From Cellvibrio fontiphilus_A (lineage in GTDB: Bacteria; Pseudomonadota; Gammaproteobacteria; Pseudomonadales; Cellvibrionaceae), in the NCBI RefSeq assembly GCF_042646205.1, contig NZ_JBHRTF010000002.1:186001-250000 (forward strand): a stretch of DNA of 64,000 nt, given 5' to 3'. Made by a program: the position numbers and the translations under genes. Positions within the stretch are counted from its first letter, which is position 1. Every line of letters starts with the position of its first letter. The notes beneath the pieces were generated by a model that saw only the letters and a program-made list of their open reading frames with translations, had not been told where the DNA came from and did no database searches. Below, in pieces: positions 44,537 to 52,499 of the stretch.

Positions 44537-44562
44537 AAAAGCCGCTGATATCAGCGGCTTTT
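44537..44562. terminator. Palindromic terminator-like hairpin between receptor and halogenase genes
   Basis: A 26-bp perfect palindrome (AAAAGCCGCTGAT and its complement) lies after the receptor stop. A second hairpin, AAGAGTGGC/GCCACTCTT (44608-44628), lies nearer the stop. Both can attenuate receptor transcription into the halogenase genes. Confidence 0.8.
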
Positions 44563-44607
44563 CCTTAAACAACATATTGAGATTCACTAAATCCATCAAG
44601 CCAAAGC

Positions 44608-44628
44608 AAGAGTGGCGAGGCCACTCTT
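44608..44628 (-). terminator. Second hairpin directly after the receptor stop
   Basis: A 9-bp perfect stem AAGAGTGGC/GCCACTCTT with a GAG loop lies 28 bases past the receptor stop. It may slow or process the receptor transcript before the 44537-44562 palindrome. Confidence 0.55.
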
Positions 44629-44655
44629 GTTGTGCAGGGATTCCACGTACTTTTA

Positions 44656-47600
44656 TTAGAAAGTGTAACGTGCACCAATGTTGTAACGCGCTCCCAATTC
44701 GGTTGCACTTTGCAGTGCACCTTTGTAACGGGAATAAGTGCGTTGGGTTTCATCGGTGATGTTAAGACCTTCAGCAAAAATAGAGAATTGCTCATTAATG
44801 TTATAGCTGATGTTCAGATCAACCTGACTGTATTCTTCATTGAACTCTGGGTTCAAGTGTTGACGGTTAGTGTTGATCAGGAACGAATCACGCCAGTTGT
44901 ATGCCAAACGAATCTGGAACGAGTCTGTTTCATAAAAAGCAACTACGTTCATAGTATCGCTAAGGCCAGTTAAGGCGAATTGTGAGTCAAATTCAGTTAC
45001 GTCGTATTCAGCATCGCTGTCTACGATGGTGTAGTTGAACTGACCACCGAAACCACTTTCAAGCGTGTGTTGAACAGCGAATTCCAAACCTTTGATTTCA
45101 GCACTTCTCTCGTTAACAGGCTTGGTAACGTTGAACTGGATCAATGGATCAGCAGACACTGAGTTAATACGGCTCACGCCATCGGTTGTCTCTGGATAGT
45201 TAGCCAAAATGTACTGACGAATTTGCTCGTTGTCAGTAATGCCTGCATCTCTTGCTGCCTGAGCACGAGGACCTGCGGATGGATTACGCAGATCAAACAA
45301 TGTCTCAGTGGTAGTGGTTATACCAACAAAATTATCAACATCTTTCTGGAAAGCACTCAATGAAACATAACTTGCGTCACCGTAGTACCACTCAACCGAA
45401 AGGTCGTAGTTTGTTGATTCATGAGGCAACAAAGTTGGATCACCACGGCTCGCATCACCTTCAGTGTTACGAATAGTGCCCAAAGCTACGCCGCCAGAAA
45501 TATCATTGTAGTTGGCACGTGCGATTGTCTCACTGATCGAACCTCTAACAATCACATCATTTTCAAACTTCAAACTGATATCAAAGTTTGGCAATACATG
45601 ATCGTAGCTAGCTTCGTAGTTTGTGAACTCAAATACACCGGGAGTTGATACTGTCGCAAATTCGTTAGCACCGGTCCAAGCAATGCCAGTGTAGGCAGGC
45701 ACTTTTGCACTGGAGACAACATCGGTCTCTTCGTAACGAACGCCCACGCTACCGTCAGCAACAGCAAAGCCTAAATCGTACTCATAATTAACTTGTGCAA
45801 AAACACTGGTATAAGTTTCTTCTGTAGCCTGATCGGTAGTCCAGTTATTGGTTACACAGAAACGATCTTCACAAGGCCAAACGGCAGGATTCACCGGGTT
45901 GTTTGAATTGATTGGTGCTTGTACTGCTACAACATCGTCAGCTGCATCTTGGAAAGAGAAGATGAAACCGCGATCAAATTGGGCAAAGGTATTTCCAAAC
46001 GCATCAACACCTGAGCCGGGGGCAGCATCAAAATCACCGGTGATGCTACGAGCGGTAAAAATCTCATCGCGATGATCAGCGGGATTACCATTCGCCTGAG
46101 CCCAGTTGTCGCGCTGAGCAACCATCAAACCACGGTGAATATTGTTGTCGGTTTTACCAACACCAAAGTCGATGCTCTTGATCAAGCCATCATCAAATTT
46201 GTAGTTACCAGACAACTGTGTTTGCTGAATATCGTTCTCGAAAATACTGTTGCGCAGAGAACTACCGGTAGGCTGCAGACTAGCAGCAGTGAAGCTGGAG
46301 CCATCCAGATAGGTGCCTGGGTTTGCACGTGAAAGCACACCTAATGCTGCGAAATCCTGACTGAAGTCAACGGTTGCACCCATACGCTGGGTGTAATCTG
46401 CAGCTTGGATTACGTTGTTGTTACCGTAGGGGCTATCCGCTTTCGATTCTGCATCAGAATCATGGAAGTCCAGGGTCAGGGTCAGGTTGTCAGTTGCTTC
46501 CCACTCAACATTCAAACCAACCGAATTATTTTCATTAATTTGTGCGAAGTTACCTACACCAAATACGGTGTCATCGCCGCCCGCATGGGTAAACACAATT
46601 GGGTAGTAAACGTTTTTGCCAGTTGCATTATTTTTGCCACCCAACGCCCATTTTGACGTAGTGCCATTCACTCTTTCGCCTTCCCAGAACCAAACGTTAG
46701 TGGTGTTTGTTTGAGAGGCAATATCCATATCAGAGTAGGTGTAATCCAATGTCGCCTTGAGTGTATCGATTGGCTGATATTGGAAAACTACCTGAGCGTT
46801 GTTGCGCTCACGACGGAATTCGGTGAAGTTGTATTCGATATTTTGTGGGCGCAGGAATTGGTCGCCATCTTGAACAGTGGTAGAGCCTGCGGTGTCAAAG
46901 CCACCGAACCAACCGTCACGTTGCGCTGTGCCTTGGGTGTGCCAACCGTCTGGAACAGAAACCTGACGATATCCACCTTCACGCACTTGGTTACTTACAG
47001 AGACAGCTACACCAATGGTGTCATCTGCAAATGTTTGGCTGTAAAGACCTGAAATTTCAGGTGTCAGATCTGAGTCTGTGCTGGACTGGTCATAAACGCC
47101 TTTAACACCCGCAGTGAATTTCAAACCTGGTGCATCGAGTGGGCGAGTAGTTTTTACATTGACAGTTGCACCCATACCGCCAGTTGCGATGGTAGCGCGC
47201 GAGGTTTTGTATACGTCAACACCCGCAATTCCTTCAGAGGCTATGTTGGCAAAATCAAAGGAGCGCGATGCGTTAACCGCTGTACCTTGAAGGCCTGATG
47301 TAGGCATCTGGCGACCATTCAAAGTAACCAGGTTGAAATCCGGACCAAGACCACGCACAGTAATCTTTGAACCTTCACCGTTACTACGGTCAATGGATAC
47401 GCCAGTTACACGCTGCAATGACTCGGCAAGGTTGGTATCAGGGAACTTACCGATGTCTTCGGCATTGATCGAATCTACAACACCCTGTGACTCGCGCTTG
47501 ATATCCATTGCACGTTGCAAACTAGCCTTAATGCCAGTTACGACAACTTCTTCTACAACACCTTCTTGTGCAAAGGCGATTCCTGAAACACCCATCATCG

Positions 47601-47673
47601 CCGAAGCAACCGCAGTAGCCACTAACTTTTTCTTGAAGCTGGCCGATTGGTTTATTGTTTGTGTTTTGCTCAT
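44656..47673 (-). CDS. TonB-dependent receptor (TonB-Xanth-Caul type)
   Basis: This ~1005-aa outer-membrane receptor has a signal peptide ending FAQEG. A TonB box-like region (EEVVVTGIKASLQRAMDIKR) precedes the plug domain (VVDSINAEDIGKFPDTNLAESLQRVTG, KITVRGLGPDFNLVTLNGRQM). A long barrel ends NIGARYTF. It matches the TIGR01782-type receptors of Caulobacter and Xanthomonas that import plant-polymer oligosaccharides. I chose the ATG at 47673 because a GGAG ribosome site lies 6 bases upstream; the next in-frame ATG (47685) lacks one. Being the first gene of the halogenase-SapC-cupin cluster suggests that the cluster processes its ligand. Confidence 0.93.
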   Translation of the reverse strand: MSKTQTINQSASFKKKLVATAVASAMMGVSGIAFAQEGVVEEVVVTGIKASLQRAMDIKRESQGVVDSINAEDIGKFPDTNLAESLQRVTGVSIDRSNGEGSKITVRGLGPDFNLVTLNGRQMPTSGLQGTAVNASRSFDFANIASEGIAGVDVYKTSRATIATGGMGATVNVKTTRPLDAPGLKFTAGVKGVYDQSSTDSDLTPEISGLYSQTFADDTIGVAVSVSNQVREGGYRQVSVPDGWHTQGTAQRDGWFGGFDTAGSTTVQDGDQFLRPQNIEYNFTEFRRERNNAQVVFQYQPIDTLKATLDYTYSDMDIASQTNTTNVWFWEGERVNGTTSKWALGGKNNATGKNVYYPIVFTHAGGDDTVFGVGNFAQINENNSVGLNVEWEATDNLTLTLDFHDSDAESKADSPYGNNNVIQAADYTQRMGATVDFSQDFAALGVLSRANPGTYLDGSSFTAASLQPTGSSLRNSIFENDIQQTQLSGNYKFDDGLIKSIDFGVGKTDNNIHRGLMVAQRDNWAQANGNPADHRDEIFTARSITGDFDAAPGSGVDAFGNTFAQFDRGFIFSFQDAADDVVAVQAPINSNNPVNPAVWPCEDRFCVTNNWTTDQATEETYTSVFAQVNYEYDLGFAVADGSVGVRYEETDVVSSAKVPAYTGIAWTGANEFATVSTPGVFEFTNYEASYDHVLPNFDISLKFENDVIVRGSISETIARANYNDISGGVALGTIRNTEGDASRGDPTLLPHESTNYDLSVEWYYGDASYVSLSAFQKDVDNFVGITTTTETLFDLRNPSAGPRAQAARDAGITDNEQIRQYILANYPETTDGVSRINSVSADPLIQFNVTKPVNERSAEIKGLEFAVQHTLESGFGGQFNYTIVDSDAEYDVTEFDSQFALTGLSDTMNVVAFYETDSFQIRLAYNWRDSFLINTNRQHLNPEFNEEYSQVDLNISYNINEQFSIFAEGLNITDETQRTYSRYKGALQSATELGARYNIGARYTF

Positions 47674-47796
47674 GGAGGACTCCATCTATTTTATTGGTAT
47701 CGATTGGTTGTGCTATCAGCAGCGCCTCTCAACGCTCTTTTGTGCTGTCACAACTCGTTTTCTAGCGAATTCATAATCAGGCTTGCAGATATAGGT

Positions 47797-47950
47797 GTCG
47801 TCCCACCTTGGCAAAATATGAAACCTGACTCATTTCACTTTCAGCTGCACCCAGTGAGACTATTAAAAAATCATTAATTTCAATAAGTTAACTATAAAAA
47901 ACGAGGCAAAAATGGGTGTGTATTTTCTTCCCAAAAGGAAAAGTGGAACC
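47797..47950 (-). promoter_or_regulatory. Shared promoter-region blocks upstream of the TonB receptor
   Basis: Four blocks match those at 52237-52389: GTCGTCCCA (47797), TCAATAAGTTAA (47880), GTGTGTA (47916) and AAAAGTGGAACC (47939). Distances to the start codon and between blocks agree within two bases with the other region. Confidence 0.6.
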
Positions 47951-48014
47951 CAAAAATCAGGAAGTGAGATGTGTTGAAAATAAAGGTGAGATGGGTAGTA
48001 AATAAAAGCGGGAC
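47939..48014 (-). promoter_or_regulatory. Tandem array of four regulator-like boxes with 21-22-bp spacing
   Basis: On the minus strand the motif RTCYCRCYTTT occurs as GTTCCACTTTT, ATCTCACTTCC, ATCTCACCTTT and GTCCCGCTTTT. Box starts are at 47943, 47964, 47986 and 48008 on the plus strand (GTGRRAY cores). The 21-, 22- and 22-base steps equal two DNA turns, as expected for cooperative binding on one helix face. Further copies lie at 47800 (inverted) and 47854. Confidence 0.55.
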
Positions 48015-48148
48015 ACTTTTTTCATTGATTTTGATGCCATCCATAAGTCAGCCCGTAATTACTTAGGCGACAAGACAAGTTCAAGGCAAAAGAATCCGAT
48101 TGCCTAAAAAAGCAGCACAAATAAACCGGGGCAGAAAAGTGGGGTAAG

Positions 48149-49048
48149 TTAACGAAGCAGTAAGGGCGTGTCTTTACATTGCCCTGCAGCAGAGAGATAA
48201 GGACTTATCAGGCAAAACAGGCGGCGCTGGCGCAATGCCAATAACTCCAGATCTTGCGCGTGATAATGATCGAACAGCGCATCAAAACGGCCATTTTGCA
48301 TGAGTTTTGCCAAACCCAGCTCCAGACGCTGTGCCAACTCCGGCGTTTTTTTACTGATCTGTAAGTAGATTGGATAGTCGTAATAAATCAGAAGCTTCTG
48401 CTCCATTTCCAAAAAGGGGTAGCTGGCCTTTTTCTCTCGCCAGGTGAATGCCACCTCATCGGCACCCAGCGGCAAACATTGGTAGCGCTTAACCGCGAGC
48501 ATGTCGAAAAGTGCTTCAAAACTGGGACCTTGGCGAACCTCTACCGCATTTGCGCGGTAGATATCCACATCAGACCAATTCAGCCCCTGGCCAATGACCA
48601 GCTCTTCCAAGCGCTTGACCTCGGTGGGAAAGTTGTCGGGATTGATCAGGCAGATACGGTAGCCGAGCAGGCCTTTGAGTATGTCGACCGGGATGGAGAT
48701 AACGTCGGCGCTGGCAATAACGGTTCCGGGAGAGGCCCAGGTTAAATTGAGTACGGTTCCCTCGGAAATTAATAAGGCTTGGCGTTTGGCGCTGGGTTCA
48801 GCATCAAAGGGAATAATCCGGTAGTCGCCATATTCGGCGCGGGTGATCTCCAGCAGTTCATGGATCAACTGGAACTTGTAGGCGTGGCGGGCATCTTTTA
48901 TGCCCCGGTCGTAATAGCGCACCTCCATCACCGGGCTGCTACCAAATGGCTGTTGCTGAGCGCCGGATTGCGCCAACAAAGGGCCAGCAAACCCTAGCAA
49001 AAGGCCACAAACCAACCGCAAGATGCTTACCAGCCGTGAAGGATACAT
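48149..49048 (-). CDS. Periplasmic substrate-binding-like protein
   Basis: This 299-aa protein has a signal peptide (LVSILRLVCGLLLGFAGPLLAQ). It resembles solute-binding-protein family 3 domains by eye: VMEVRYYDRGIKDARHAYKFQLIHELLEITRAEYGDYRI and the C-terminal half with PELAQRLELGLAKLMQNGRFDALFDHY. Similar proteins sense or bind amino acids or unknown ligands without a linked transporter. No permease or ATPase genes adjoin it. It lies between the diheme gene and the receptor cluster, same strand, and ends about 475 bp before the receptor start. Confidence 0.7.
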   Translation of the reverse strand: MYPSRLVSILRLVCGLLLGFAGPLLAQSGAQQQPFGSSPVMEVRYYDRGIKDARHAYKFQLIHELLEITRAEYGDYRIIPFDAEPSAKRQALLISEGTVLNLTWASPGTVIASADVISIPVDILKGLLGYRICLINPDNFPTEVKRLEELVIGQGLNWSDVDIYRANAVEVRQGPSFEALFDMLAVKRYQCLPLGADEVAFTWREKKASYPFLEMEQKLLIYYDYPIYLQISKKTPELAQRLELGLAKLMQNGRFDALFDHYHAQDLELLALRQRRLFCLISPYLSAAGQCKDTPLLLR

Positions 49049-49167
49049 ACCAACCTCGTGTTTACTACCTTAAGTCTAGTGTACCTGTTGCACTCCAGCG
49101 GACCTATTAGCCAACAGCGTAAACCCGGCTGATGAACCTCAGGTTAATCATTTTCAGGATAAAAAAA

Positions 49168-49183
49168 GGGGGCCGAAGCCCCC
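49168..49183 (-). terminator. Terminator of the CBM56-diheme gene
   Basis: The stem GGGGGC/GCCCCC with a CGAA loop is followed on the minus strand by a T7 run, 37 bases past the stop. Confidence 0.88.
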
Positions 49184-49219
49184 GCAAATGAGGAGTCAAA
49201 CTCCTCCGCAGCACGAGAG

Positions 49220-52114
49220 TTATAGGGATTTCAAAAAGGCCTGTACGGCGGCTTTTTGGGTAGCTGAAAGCGCGTTGTAACTGGCACGTGAGTTGGCACC
49301 TTCACCACCGTGCCATTGAATGGCCTCTTCAATAGTGCGGGCGCGGCCATCGTGCAGGTAGCTTTCTTTGGGTACACAGACTTCCTGACCATCCAAACCA
49401 AAGGCGGGTGCATTGCCGCGCAAGCCGGTTACACCGCCGGTCACACAGGCCGATACACCCAAGCCCCAGAGCGGTGCAGTGCGCCATTCAGCGCCGGTCG
49501 CTTCGCCTTCACCCAGGCTATCTGCCATTTCTGGCCCCAAATCGTGCAGCAACAAGTCGGTGTAAGGCTGGATCACCTGATTGCGTAACTCGGCAAACGG
49601 CGCGTAAGGGCTGGTGGTAAAGCTGGGGGTATGGCAACCCTGACAGCCGATTGATGCAAACAGCGCCTTGCCTTGGATCACTTCAGGCTTGTTGTAGTCG
49701 CGCTGGCCGCGCACCCCCAACAGGGCGACATATTTCACCAGGTTGTCCAGGTGTTGGTTGGCGAGTTCAGAACCGCTTGGGCCACAGTTAGTCTGGCTGG
49801 AACCACAATCGGGGTTAGGCATAACACTGGTCATCACCCCCATATCGGTATTAAACGCGGCAGCGATTTGATGTTTGAGGCTGCCAGTCGCGGCTTTATA
49901 ACCAAAGCGGCCCAAGCGGGTTTCGTTGGTCACAGGGTCAATCACTCGCTGGGCTTTGCCGGAGATACCATCGTTATTGCTGTCGTTAGGATCTTCATTG
50001 GCGAGAATGGCAGACTCGGGAATCGCCTCCAGCAAACCCATGCCCACTAGCTGCGGCGCTAAACGGGCAGAGAAGGTTTCCGGTTGCACACCGCTGAACT
50101 GATAGTTGGGCTTGCGCAGGCCGTTAGTTTCTGTCCAAGACGAGATCACCGCAGCACCTTCGCTGGTGGCACCGCTATTGGCCTCAGGCTGCAACACGCT
50201 ACCCATCAAGGGGTGCGGATTACCCTGTGCATCACCTACTTTGAACACCCACAAATCCAGTGACTGACCGATGGCTGCTACTTCAGCGCGACCATTGCGC
50301 TCATGGCAATCGGCGCAGCGGTCGTTGATGTAGCGGGTGCCTGCTTTGCCAACCATTTCGGTAAATACACCGTTTTCGAAGTTTTCGTCATGTGTACCAT
50401 CAACAAACGAGGTGTGATGCACGCGGCGCCCCAGCACAAAGGGCTGGCCATTTTCATAACCCAGGTTAGTGGCCATTTGTTGGAAGTGACCATCGGGCTC
50501 TGCCGTCATCTGCACGTGCAGGGTGGTATCGCCGCCCAAACGGGCACTCACTGGCAGCGGGATAGAATCGCGCTGCTTGAACAGACCACCGACAAAGGCA
50601 TTGCGGTCGGTAACATCCCAAGGCACCAAGCCCTGGCCGACGATATAGAGGTAAGTAGTGCCATAGTAGTTGTCGCGGCCGCGCAATACTCCGCCTTTAT
50701 CAAGGAATTGGCTGATCTCGAACTCCATTTGGTCGCCAATCTGGATGGCACGACCTTCACGGCAGTTCCAGCTGTCCTCTTTGTAATAGTGGAAGCGGCT
50801 GTCACCGGGCACGTTGACCCTGTCCATCACCCCGTTGCCACAATATTCGGCGAGGGTATTACGGCCAACGTACCACCAGCGGTTTTCTGCCTGGGCATTG
50901 TCCAACAGGCCCTCAGCGCGCACCTTCATCACGATTTTGGTGCCGCCTTTAGCAACATAATCGATGATTTCAACAGCCGCTGTACGCTGTTCCCAGTAGA
51001 AGGTCAGGTAGTGATCGTAGGCTTGGAAATGATTTTCCTTGGCGTGACGGTCGCGACCGCGGTCACTAAAGCGGGTCACAAGGGCATCGCCACGGTCATA
51101 CTGAATAACCGGTTCAAGCGCCGTATTTTGATCAAATAAAGGCGTGATATTACCCAGCGCAACACTACTGGTCACACTGCTGGAGCTGCTGGCTACCGGG
51201 CTGGAACTGGGCGTGCTGCTGGAACTTGGAGCAACACTTGAACTGGGTACACTGCTTGAGCTGGGCGCTATGCTGCTGGAGCTGGGAGGCGTGCTACTGG
51301 GCTGGGAAGATGAACTGGGCGCAGCAAAGGTGTAGCTGGCCAGCGCCGTTTCACGCGCAAAACCTGCTGCTGTATCCCAGTAGGTGCAGCGATAACTAAT
51401 CTGGTTGCCTGCACTCAGGCCATTGATCACGTAGCTGTTGTTGCCGCCAGATTGATTCATGCTCACATTGAGCTGACCACCACCGTTTACTGAGTAGTGC
51501 AGTGTCGCCCAGCTGCTGCTGGTGAGGTTAACGGTTGCGCTACCGGGGCCAGTTTGTTGGATCTGGCACAGGCTGTTGGCGATGGAACTGCTGGAAGCCA
51601 CACTGGCACTGGATGGCGCCACTGAGCTAGAGGGAGCCACCGAACTTGAAGGCGCTACCGAGCTGGACGGCGCCACAGAACTGGGGGCCGATGAACTGGC
51701 CACTGAAGGCACAGAACTGGAAGACAAACTGCCCAGAGTATAAGTAGCCCAGGGCGATTCCACGGCAAAACTGCCATTGAAATAGGTAAACCGGTATTGG
51801 ATGGTCGCACCCGCCGGCAAGTTGGACAGGTTGACGACTTTCCGGCCATCCTGCGCGCTCATGGCCACATTCAGCTGACCACCGCCGTTAATAATGTAAT
51901 GGGCATCGGCCCAGTGAGTGGTATTGACGTAAAGCTGGGCCGAGGTGGCTCCTGTCTGGTTTATACCGGTCACACTCGCAACCGATGCAGTACTACTGGA
52001 AGACATTGTCTGTGCCAATACCGAAGGTGCAAAACCGGTAGCACAGGTCACTGTTGCCACCAGCGCCAACCCACCTAGCGACAAGCGGCTGCGATTCAAT
52101 AATGCATTGTTCAT
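49220..52114 (-). CDS. Secreted two-CBM56 plus di-heme oxidoreductase (DHOR) protein
   Basis: This 964-aa secreted protein has a signal peptide ending VLAQ near residue 35. Two related beta-sandwich modules follow (about 47-128 and 183-264), each with Trp-Ala...His-Tyr and GGGQLNV. They resemble CBM56 modules that bind beta-1,3-glucan. They are joined by polyserine linkers (about 129-180 and 265-318). A middle domain (about 320-500) precedes a DHOR-type cytochrome domain with two CxxCH heme sites, CADCH (600-604) and CQGCH (824-828), ending SYLHDGRARTIEEAIQWHGG. DHOR proteins are peroxidase-like. By analogy with Cellvibrio CBM-cytochrome proteins, this could pass electrons to glucan-active oxidases or detoxify peroxide at the polymer surface. 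The CBM56 call is by eye. Confidence 0.82.
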   Translation of the reverse strand: MNNALLNRSRLSLGGLALVATVTCATGFAPSVLAQTMSSSSTASVASVTGINQTGATSAQLYVNTTHWADAHYIINGGGQLNVAMSAQDGRKVVNLSNLPAGATIQYRFTYFNGSFAVESPWATYTLGSLSSSSVPSVASSSAPSSVAPSSSVAPSSSVAPSSSVAPSSASVASSSSIANSLCQIQQTGPGSATVNLTSSSWATLHYSVNGGGQLNVSMNQSGGNNSYVINGLSAGNQISYRCTYWDTAAGFARETALASYTFAAPSSSSQPSSTPPSSSSIAPSSSSVPSSSVAPSSSSTPSSSPVASSSSSVTSSVALGNITPLFDQNTALEPVIQYDRGDALVTRFSDRGRDRHAKENHFQAYDHYLTFYWEQRTAAVEIIDYVAKGGTKIVMKVRAEGLLDNAQAENRWWYVGRNTLAEYCGNGVMDRVNVPGDSRFHYYKEDSWNCREGRAIQIGDQMEFEISQFLDKGGVLRGRDNYYGTTYLYIVGQGLVPWDVTDRNAFVGGLFKQRDSIPLPVSARLGGDTTLHVQMTAEPDGHFQQMATNLGYENGQPFVLGRRVHHTSFVDGTHDENFENGVFTEMVGKAGTRYINDRCADCHERNGRAEVAAIGQSLDLWVFKVGDAQGNPHPLMGSVLQPEANSGATSEGAAVISSWTETNGLRKPNYQFSGVQPETFSARLAPQLVGMGLLEAIPESAILANEDPNDSNNDGISGKAQRVIDPVTNETRLGRFGYKAATGSLKHQIAAAFNTDMGVMTSVMPNPDCGSSQTNCGPSGSELANQHLDNLVKYVALLGVRGQRDYNKPEVIQGKALFASIGCQGCHTPSFTTSPYAPFAELRNQVIQPYTDLLLHDLGPEMADSLGEGEATGAEWRTAPLWGLGVSACVTGGVTGLRGNAPAFGLDGQEVCVPKESYLHDGRARTIEEAIQWHGGEGANSRASYNALSATQKAAVQAFLKSL

Positions 52115-52236
52115 AAATTACCCCAGTGCCTTATTAGTTATTTACAGGGAGTGTTGTTAACAGCAACAGCGGCACTGCGATCAAACCACCACTGAGACTG
52201 TTTTCACACTTTCATGCTATCAGCGATTTTTTTACT

Positions 52237-52389
52237 GTCGTCTCAGTCAACGCGGGATCAGCCCATGGGACTGACTTGCCTGGAGGGAGTGTGTAGATTT
52301 TTTAAAATTAACTTGTTTATCAATAAGTTAATAACCTGGGTAGCGTTACCAATAGTGTGTAATTACCACCCAGTGCTAAAAGTGGAACC
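52237..52389 (-). promoter_or_regulatory. Shared promoter-region blocks upstream of the CBM56-diheme gene
   Basis: GTCGTCTCA (52237), TCAATAAGTTAA (52320), GTGTGTA (52355) and AAAAGTGGAACC (52378) match the receptor upstream region in order. Gaps are 74 and 16 bases in both regions, with 23 versus 24 bases in the remaining gap. The first block lies 123 bases from the ATG versus 124 for the receptor. Confidence 0.6.
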
Positions 52390-52450
52390 TGGTTTCAAGG
52401 CATGAAAATCATCATTTGAGACTGAATCGAAAAGTCGAACCCATAAAAAA

Positions 52451-52468
52451 AGCGACCCGCAGGTCGCT
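52451..52468 (-). terminator. Terminator of pgk
   Basis: The stem AGCGACC/GGTCGCT with a CGCA loop lies between an A run and a T run, just past the pgk stop. Confidence 0.88.
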
Positions 52469-52499
52469 TTTTTTGCTGTTTTGAGCTGGATTCAAACAA

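Larger units (their letters stand above)
47674..48148. other. 475-bp gene-free upstream region of the receptor cluster
   Basis: No gene is seen. It carries four blocks shared with the region upstream of the CBM56-diheme gene, and a tandem array of regulator-like boxes (separate entries). Confidence 0.75.
52115..52499. other. 385-bp gene-free region between the CBM56-diheme gene and pgk
   Basis: No gene is visible. It contains the shared block set (52237-52389), another AAAAGTCGAACCC near-copy (52430), and the pgk terminator (52451-52468). Confidence 0.7.

Noticed and set aside
52376..52442. TTGAGAC and GTCGAAC near-matches as a second phased array
   Set aside because: Spacings (18 and 52 bases) do not follow the 21-22-base period, so only the shared blocks are claimed there.
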